Of a stretch of DNA of 10,073 nucleotides, positions 1 through 10,073 are shown piece after piece; position 1 is the first letter of the stretch, and the number at the start of each line of letters is the position of its first letter. A program made the translations under genes and the position numbers. Below the pieces are notes generated by a model. The model was not told where the DNA came from. It did not search any database and saw only the letters and a list, made by a program, of their open reading frames with translations. This DNA is from Actinomycetes bacterium (GTDB lineage: Bacteria > Actinomycetota > Coriobacteriia > Coriobacteriales > Coriobacteriaceae): NCBI GenBank assembly GCA_023441725.1, contig JAEZNV010000124.1:1-10073 (forward strand), read 5' to 3'.

Positions 1-290
1 GCCTTGGTCTCCTCCTGCGCCGTCGAAAGCGAATCGGCCAGGTTCTCAATATCCTCCACACGCCTCCATGGCTTTCGAAAGAGCGATTTGCATTCATTGA
101 TCGTGACCCGGATAAGCCAGCGACGAAGATGTTCCCAACTTTCAAAGTGTCCATCGCTTTTAAGCAACTTAAGAAAAACGTCTTGGGCAATATCGTCGGC
201 ATCGGCGCGATCGCGCAGGTACGTCAATGCGATCCGAAACACGACATCCCGGTGATCTTCGACCGCCTGTCTAAATGCTTGTTCTTCCAT
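1..290 (-). CDS. ECF-type sigma-70 family RNA polymerase sigma factor (5' part; runs off the left edge)
   Basis: This is the N-terminal 96 residues of a group 4 (ECF) sigma factor, which would direct core RNA polymerase to a small regulon. The start ATG is at 288-290 behind a near-perfect ribosome binding site. The protein begins MEEQAFRQAVEDHRD. Sigma region 2 follows: the helix RIALTYLRDRADADDIAQDV (about 19-38) carries the D-x-D-D-I-A-Q-D-V-F core-binding signature, and SWEHLRRWLIRVTINECKSL (51-70) matches regions 2.3-2.4, which melt and read the -10 element. A basic stretch (FRKPWRR) ends region 2. Region 4 and any anti-sigma partner lie beyond the window. By hand count the fragment is about 52% GC, against 68% in a sampled rpoC line, and it uses codons such as TTG, AGT, ATT and AAA, so it may be a more recent or weakly expressed gene. 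The family call is firm; the regulon is unknown. Confidence 0.88.
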   Translation of the reverse strand, partial: MEEQAFRQAVEDHRDVVFRIALTYLRDRADADDIAQDVFLKLLKSDGHFESWEHLRRWLIRVTINECKSLFRKPWRRVEDIENLADSLSTAQEETK

Positions 291-291
291 A

Positions 292-300
292 ATCACCTCC
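292..300 (-). promoter_or_regulatory. Ribosome binding site of the ECF sigma gene
   Basis: Read on the minus strand, GGAGGTGAT lies directly before T-ATG. It complements nine consecutive bases of the 16S rRNA 3' end and fixes the start at 288-290. Such a strong site suggests that expression is limited at transcription rather than at translation initiation. Confidence 0.8.
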
Positions 301-337
301 CGGTGACGGTAATGATTCTTGATGAGGCCTCACCATT

Positions 338-366
338 GATACGCTCTGGCCGAACGGAATGTTTCA
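338..366 (-). promoter_or_regulatory. Candidate ECF-type promoter of the sigma gene (TGAAAC-N17-CGTA)
   Basis: On the minus strand TGAAAC (366-361) is followed after 17 bases by CGTATC (343-338). This matches the AAC / CGT pattern of ECF promoters and closely resembles the Bacillus sigma-W consensus TGAAAC-N16-CGTA. A transcript would start near 331, leaving a leader of about 40 bases before ATG. No good housekeeping -10 is spaced from the overlapping TTGAAA. Autoregulation by the encoded sigma factor is the natural inference, because ECF genes often drive themselves. Confidence 0.5.
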
Positions 367-390
367 AATTCAAGCAGGAAAAACCTACCA

Positions 391-421
391 AAAAAACCTG
401 TCCCATATTGGCAGGTTTTTT
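391..421 (-). terminator. Second, bidirectional-looking terminator after rpoC
   Basis: Arms AAAAAACCTG (391-400) and CAGGTTTTTT (412-421) form a 10-bp hairpin around an 11-base loop. A- and T-tracts flank it on both sides, so it could act on either strand. On the minus strand it would be a back-up terminator for rpoC read-through, ending 24 bases before the -35 motif of the sigma gene. A nearby copy of AAAAACCT (379-386) could pair with the same right arm. Confidence 0.65.
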
Positions 422-425
422 CAAC

Positions 426-462
426 AAAAAAGACCCGCTCCCCTGTTGAGAAGCGGGTCTTT
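426..462 (-). terminator. Intrinsic terminator of rpoC
   Basis: An 11-bp perfect stem (429-439 with 452-462, core GACCCGCT/AGCGGGTC) encloses a 12-base loop. On the minus strand it is followed by a run of six T (431-426). It starts 27 bases after the rpoC stop codon and marks the end of the rpoBC transcription unit. Confidence 0.9.
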
Positions 463-488
463 GGAAGGACGGTTAACGTTCTAGGAAA

Positions 489-4964
<4,476 letters not shown>

Positions 4965-4970
4965 AGTCAA

Positions 4971-8462
<3,492 letters not shown>

Positions 8463-8471
8463 CAGGTTTTT

Positions 8472-8478
8472 CCTCCTT
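8472..8478 (-). promoter_or_regulatory. Ribosome binding site of rpoB
   Basis: AAGGAGG on the minus strand is separated by 9 bases (AAAAACCTG) from the GTG start. This supports GTG over the next in-frame ATG, which lies about 20 codons into the protein. Confidence 0.85.
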
Positions 8479-8495
8479 CACGGAAATGCTCGGTG

Positions 8496-8531
8496 GGTTG
8501 GCGAGGCATAGCTTCGCCAGTTATCGCAACC
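8496..8531 (-). promoter_or_regulatory. Possible leader hairpin of rpoB with two alternative pairings
   Basis: In the predicted leader, TGGCGA (8519-8514) can pair with TCGCCA (8504-8499). Alternatively GGTTGCGA (8531-8524) can pair with the overlapping segment reading TCGCCAACC (8504-8496) through a single bulge. The two forms exclude each other. Whether this has any regulatory role is not shown; no known riboswitch class is recognised. Confidence 0.35.
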
Positions 8532-8535
8532 TAAT

Positions 8536-8563
8536 AGTTTATCAGGTACCGACCGTTGGGCAA
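8536..8563 (-). promoter_or_regulatory. Probable promoter of rpoBC (extended -10)
   Basis: On the minus strand TTGCCC (8563-8558), a 16-base spacer, then TAAACT (8541-8536) preceded by TG at -15/-14 (TGATAAACT). Predicted transcription start is near 8529, giving a leader of about 67 bases. A- and T-tracts upstream (roughly 8585-8620) could act as an UP element. It lies downstream of the galU terminator, so rpoBC appears to have its own promoter. Confidence 0.5.
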
Positions 8564-8640
8564 GAAAAGCCTTGACGCGATTGAGTTTTTGGAGTAGCAA
8601 AGTTTTTCGATAGAAAAGGTGCAGGTAGATAGCTGTGAAT

Positions 8641-8654
8641 CGAACATCTGTTCA
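8641..8654. promoter_or_regulatory. LexA/SOS-box-like palindrome upstream of rpoB
   Basis: CGAACATCTGTTCA contains GAAC-N4-GTTC, the core of the Gram-positive and actinobacterial SOS box (CGAAC-N4-GTTCG). It departs from the 14-base Bacillus form at two positions. An additional half-site, CTGTTCA on the minus strand (8672-8666), forms a second inverted pair with TGAACAG. It covers the predicted start of the upstream candidate promoter. Motif match only; no gene in the window is a typical SOS gene. Confidence 0.35.
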
Positions 8655-8683
8655 TATATTTTCTGTGAACAGAGAGTCGGCAA
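8655..8683 (-). promoter_or_regulatory. Possible additional upstream promoter of rpoBC
   Basis: TTGCCG (8683-8678), a 17-base spacer and AATATA (8660-8655) resemble a housekeeping promoter on the minus strand. The initiation point would fall near 8648, inside the LexA-box-like palindrome. The match is moderate and the site lies close behind the galU terminator. Confidence 0.3.
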
Positions 8684-8696
8684 TCGCAGCTCTTAT

Positions 8697-8729
8697 AAAA
8701 AACGGGTGCGGACCGAAGTCCGCACCCGT
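8697..8729 (-). terminator. Intrinsic terminator of galU with a UUCG tetraloop
   Basis: A perfect 12-bp stem (8702-8713 with 8718-8729) closes, on the minus strand, with C(TTCG)G, the extra-stable cUUCGg tetraloop. It is followed by six T (8702-8697). It starts 20 bases after the galU stop codon and separates galU from the rpoBC control region. Confidence 0.92.
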
Positions 8730-8749
8730 AAATGTCGATGCCCGAAGGA

Positions 8750-9658
8750 TTACTTGCGCATCAAGCCACCGCGCTCGTCGATGGCGTCCCAGAAGGCGCT
8801 GGCAAAGCGAGGATCGCTTGCGGCCATGAGGGCGTTGGTGGCCATCCAGCCAGACGGGGTGCCGGTGTCGTAGCCCGAGAGCGGGTCGATGACGACAGCG
8901 TACATGGCCTCGCGGTCGAGCGAGCGGGCCATGGCGTCGGTGAGCTGGATCTCGCCGCCCTTGCCGGCCTGCTGATCGGCGAGCAGGTCCATGACCAGCG
9001 GGCTCAGCAGGTAACGACCGACGATGTACAGGTTGGAAGGAGCCGCCTCGGGAGCAGGCTTCTCGACCAGACCGCCGATGCGCCAGACAGCGCCCGGCTC
9101 GGCATCGGCAACGCCCTCGGCGCCCTCGAGCGAACCGACGCGCTCGCCGGCGATAACGCCGTAGCGGCTGACTTCCTCGGGCGAGCAAGCAGCGACGGCG
9201 ATAACCGAAGCGCCACCGTGCTCCTTGGAGACAGCAAGCATCTTGTCGCAGATGTCACGGTTGGGCACAACGTAGTCGCCCAGAAGAATCAGGAAGTTCT
9301 CCCCTGCCACAGCATCGGCGGCAGAGCGAATGGCGTGACCGAGGCCCTTGGGCTCGTACTGATAGCGGAAATCGACCGGCATACCGCCAGCGTGGGCGAC
9401 GGCATCGGCATAGGCGTTCTTGCCGCGCTCGCGCAGCAGGTTCTCGAGCGAACGGTCGGGCTGGAAGTAGCTCAGCAGCTCGGGCTTACCGGGAGAGGTA
9501 ACGATGATGGCGTCGTCGACCTCCTCGGGGTCGAGCGCCTCCTCAACGACATACTGGATGACCGGCTTGTCGAGTACCGGCAGCATCTCTTTGGGCGTGC
9601 ACTTAGTGCCAGGCAGAAAACGCGTGCCAAGACCGGCGGCGGGGATGATTGCCTTCAT
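8750..9658 (-). CDS. galU: UTP--glucose-1-phosphate uridylyltransferase
   Basis: Makes UDP-glucose and pyrophosphate from UTP and glucose-1-phosphate in the cytosol, supplying sugar for cell-wall polymers, glycolipids, capsule and galactose metabolism. The 302-residue protein is of usual family length. It opens with the nucleotide-binding loop AAGLGTRFLPGTK (7-19), followed by PKEML (22-26). Further family motifs are VIQYVVEEAL (33-42), EPKGLGHAI (102-110), the LLGD segment with the probable Mg-ligand D128, VEKP (198-201), and GEIQLTDAM (235-243). LLGD is followed by Tyr where many Gram-positive enzymes have a second Asp. The start was set at ATG 9656-9658 because MKAIIPAAGLGTR is the standard N-terminus; TTG at 9667 would add three residues. 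Terminators on both sides suggest a single-gene transcript. Its place between rplL and rpoB is unusual. Confidence 0.95.
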   Translation of the reverse strand: MKAIIPAAGLGTRFLPGTKCTPKEMLPVLDKPVIQYVVEEALDPEEVDDAIIVTSPGKPELLSYFQPDRSLENLLRERGKNAYADAVAHAGGMPVDFRYQYEPKGLGHAIRSAADAVAGENFLILLGDYVVPNRDICDKMLAVSKEHGGASVIAVAACSPEEVSRYGVIAGERVGSLEGAEGVADAEPGAVWRIGGLVEKPAPEAAPSNLYIVGRYLLSPLVMDLLADQQAGKGGEIQLTDAMARSLDREAMYAVVIDPLSGYDTGTPSGWMATNALMAASDPRFASAFWDAIDERGGLMRK

Positions 9659-9667
9659 GTTATTCAA

Positions 9668-9910
9668 GGATCCTTTCGCAGGCGCAGAATGCGCCCTGTG
9701 CGTGCGACACGGCGGCCGCAGACCAAATTGCGATACCGAAATATCTTACCGCCGGAGACATACGTCGCCGTAAGGCAAACGCAATTCTTCAGCAGGTCAA
9801 CGCAAATTATTGCTCGAATGGTGCAATTTTACGCCCCAGCGGTAACGGGATTGGCACGGCGAAGACAACGGTGTTCTGCGTGCCGAGCAATGGGAATGAG
9901 GGGCCAAAAC
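9668..9910. other. Intergenic region upstream of galU (no gene seen)
   Basis: The spacer between the rplL terminator and galU holds no convincing gene on either strand. It should contain the galU promoter, but no well-spaced pair stands out. TAAAAT (9831-9826, minus strand) is a good -10 without a clear -35, and TTGACC (9800-9795) is a good -35 without a clear -10. Other structure includes an inverted repeat GGCACG/CGTGCC (9884-9879, 9858-9853) and two similar A/T-rich words, AATTTGCGTTGACC (9808-9795) and AATTGCGTTTGCC (9786-9774). Confidence 0.6.
9671..9676 (-). promoter_or_regulatory. Ribosome binding site of galU with an adjacent hairpin
   Basis: AAAGGA on the minus strand lies 12 bases before ATG 9658 and only 3 bases before the alternative TTG 9667. 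A 6-bp hairpin (GGCGCA 9695-9690, loop TTC, TGCGCC 9686-9681) sits 4 bases upstream of it and may restrict ribosome access. Spacing is long for ATG and short for TTG, so the start rests on protein similarity. Confidence 0.45.
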
Positions 9911-9944
9911 AAAAAAGACGGGGCTCGCAATGCGAACCCCGTCT
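9911..9944 (-). terminator. Intrinsic terminator of rplL
   Basis: A 13-bp stem (9916-9928 with 9932-9944) closes on a 3-base loop and, on the minus strand, ends in six T (9916-9911). One position is a G-U wobble in minus-strand RNA but a C-A mismatch in plus-strand RNA, which fits action on the minus strand. It lies 27 bases after the rplL stop. Confidence 0.92.
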
Positions 9945-9971
9945 GCAAAGAAATCTGGCGAGAAAGCCTGA

Positions 9972-10073
9972 TTACTTGAGGGTGACAGCAGCGCCAGCAG
10001 CCTCGAGCTTCTCCTTGGCAGCCTCGGCGTCCTCCTTCTTGGCACCCTCGAGAACAGCCTTGGGAGCGCCCTC
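9972..10073 (-). CDS. rplL: 50S ribosomal protein L7/L12, C-terminal end (runs off the right edge)
   Basis: The last 33 residues and TAA stop of the stalk protein L7/L12, which recruits GTPase translation factors to the ribosome. The fragment begins EGAPKAVLEGAKKEDAEAAK and ends with KLEAAGAAVTLK. These match the conserved end of the C-terminal domain (APK.V.EG..K.EAE..K..LE.AGA.V.LK), including the helix that contacts elongation factors. Codons are strongly biased (CTC for Leu, AAG for Lys, GAG for Glu), as expected of a highly expressed gene. The upstream part, and presumably rplJ, lie beyond the window. Confidence 0.93.
   Translation of the reverse strand, partial: EGAPKAVLEGAKKEDAEAAKEKLEAAGAAVTLK

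Noticed and set aside
4..449. Two short plus-strand frames (4-255 and 129-449) at the left edge
   Set aside because: They are antisense to the sigma factor fragment, whose minus-strand reading gives clear sigma region 2 motifs. The second also runs through two terminators.
9774..9808. Direct-repeat pair before galU as an operator or attachment site
   Set aside because: The two words match only imperfectly in an A/T-rich stretch and no mobile-element gene, integrase or duplicated tRNA end is present.
8732..9979. A 415-codon open frame on the plus strand opposite galU
   Set aside because: Same codon-bias artefact. It runs through two terminators and overlaps three well-supported minus-strand features.

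Overview
This window carries four genes, all on the minus strand, so it reads from right to left. They are the 3' end of rplL (ribosomal protein L7/L12), galU (UTP-glucose-1-phosphate uridylyltransferase), rpoB and rpoC (RNA polymerase beta and beta'), and the 5' end of an unnamed ECF-type sigma factor. The genes are GC-rich. The beta' subunit has a large acidic insertion before its MGAEA motif, as in Actinomycetota, and lacks the E. coli-type trigger-loop insertion. Together with the form of GalU, this suggests a high-GC Gram-positive bacterium, most likely of the Coriobacteriia (Collinsella/Olsenella-like). That placement is inference from motifs, not from a search.

Layout from right to left. 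rplL ends at 9972 and is followed by a strong intrinsic terminator (9911-9944). A 243-base spacer with no gene leads to galU (9658-8750), which closes with a 12-bp hairpin capped by a UUCG loop (8697-8729). The 287-base galU-rpoB gap holds a candidate upstream promoter overlapping a LexA-box-like palindrome, a better extended -10 promoter, a leader hairpin and a strong Shine-Dalgarno sequence. rpoB (8462-4971) and rpoC (4964-489) are almost contiguous, with the rpoC ribosome binding site written in the last two codons of rpoB. Two tandem terminators (426-462 and 391-421) follow rpoC. Beyond them an ECF-type promoter motif (TGAAAC-N17-CGTA) and a near-perfect ribosome binding site precede the sigma gene, which runs off the left edge.

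The genes are ordinary in role but organised unusually. galU sits inside what is normally the contiguous rplJL-rpoBC cluster, and terminators on both sides suggest ribosomal protein and polymerase transcription are uncoupled here. The most interesting features are in the polymerase itself. Beta' carries a C-terminal extension of about 215 residues containing a helix-hairpin-helix domain that aligns without gaps to the DNA-binding C-terminal domain of the alpha subunit, with its key DNA-contact residues kept. Beta has a rewritten and lengthened fork loop 2 just after the rifampicin region. Other normally near-invariant motifs (beta' switch-1 SFQETTR, beta EVWALEAYG) also differ. Both subunits end in acidic tails with a shared L-D-[D/E]-L motif.
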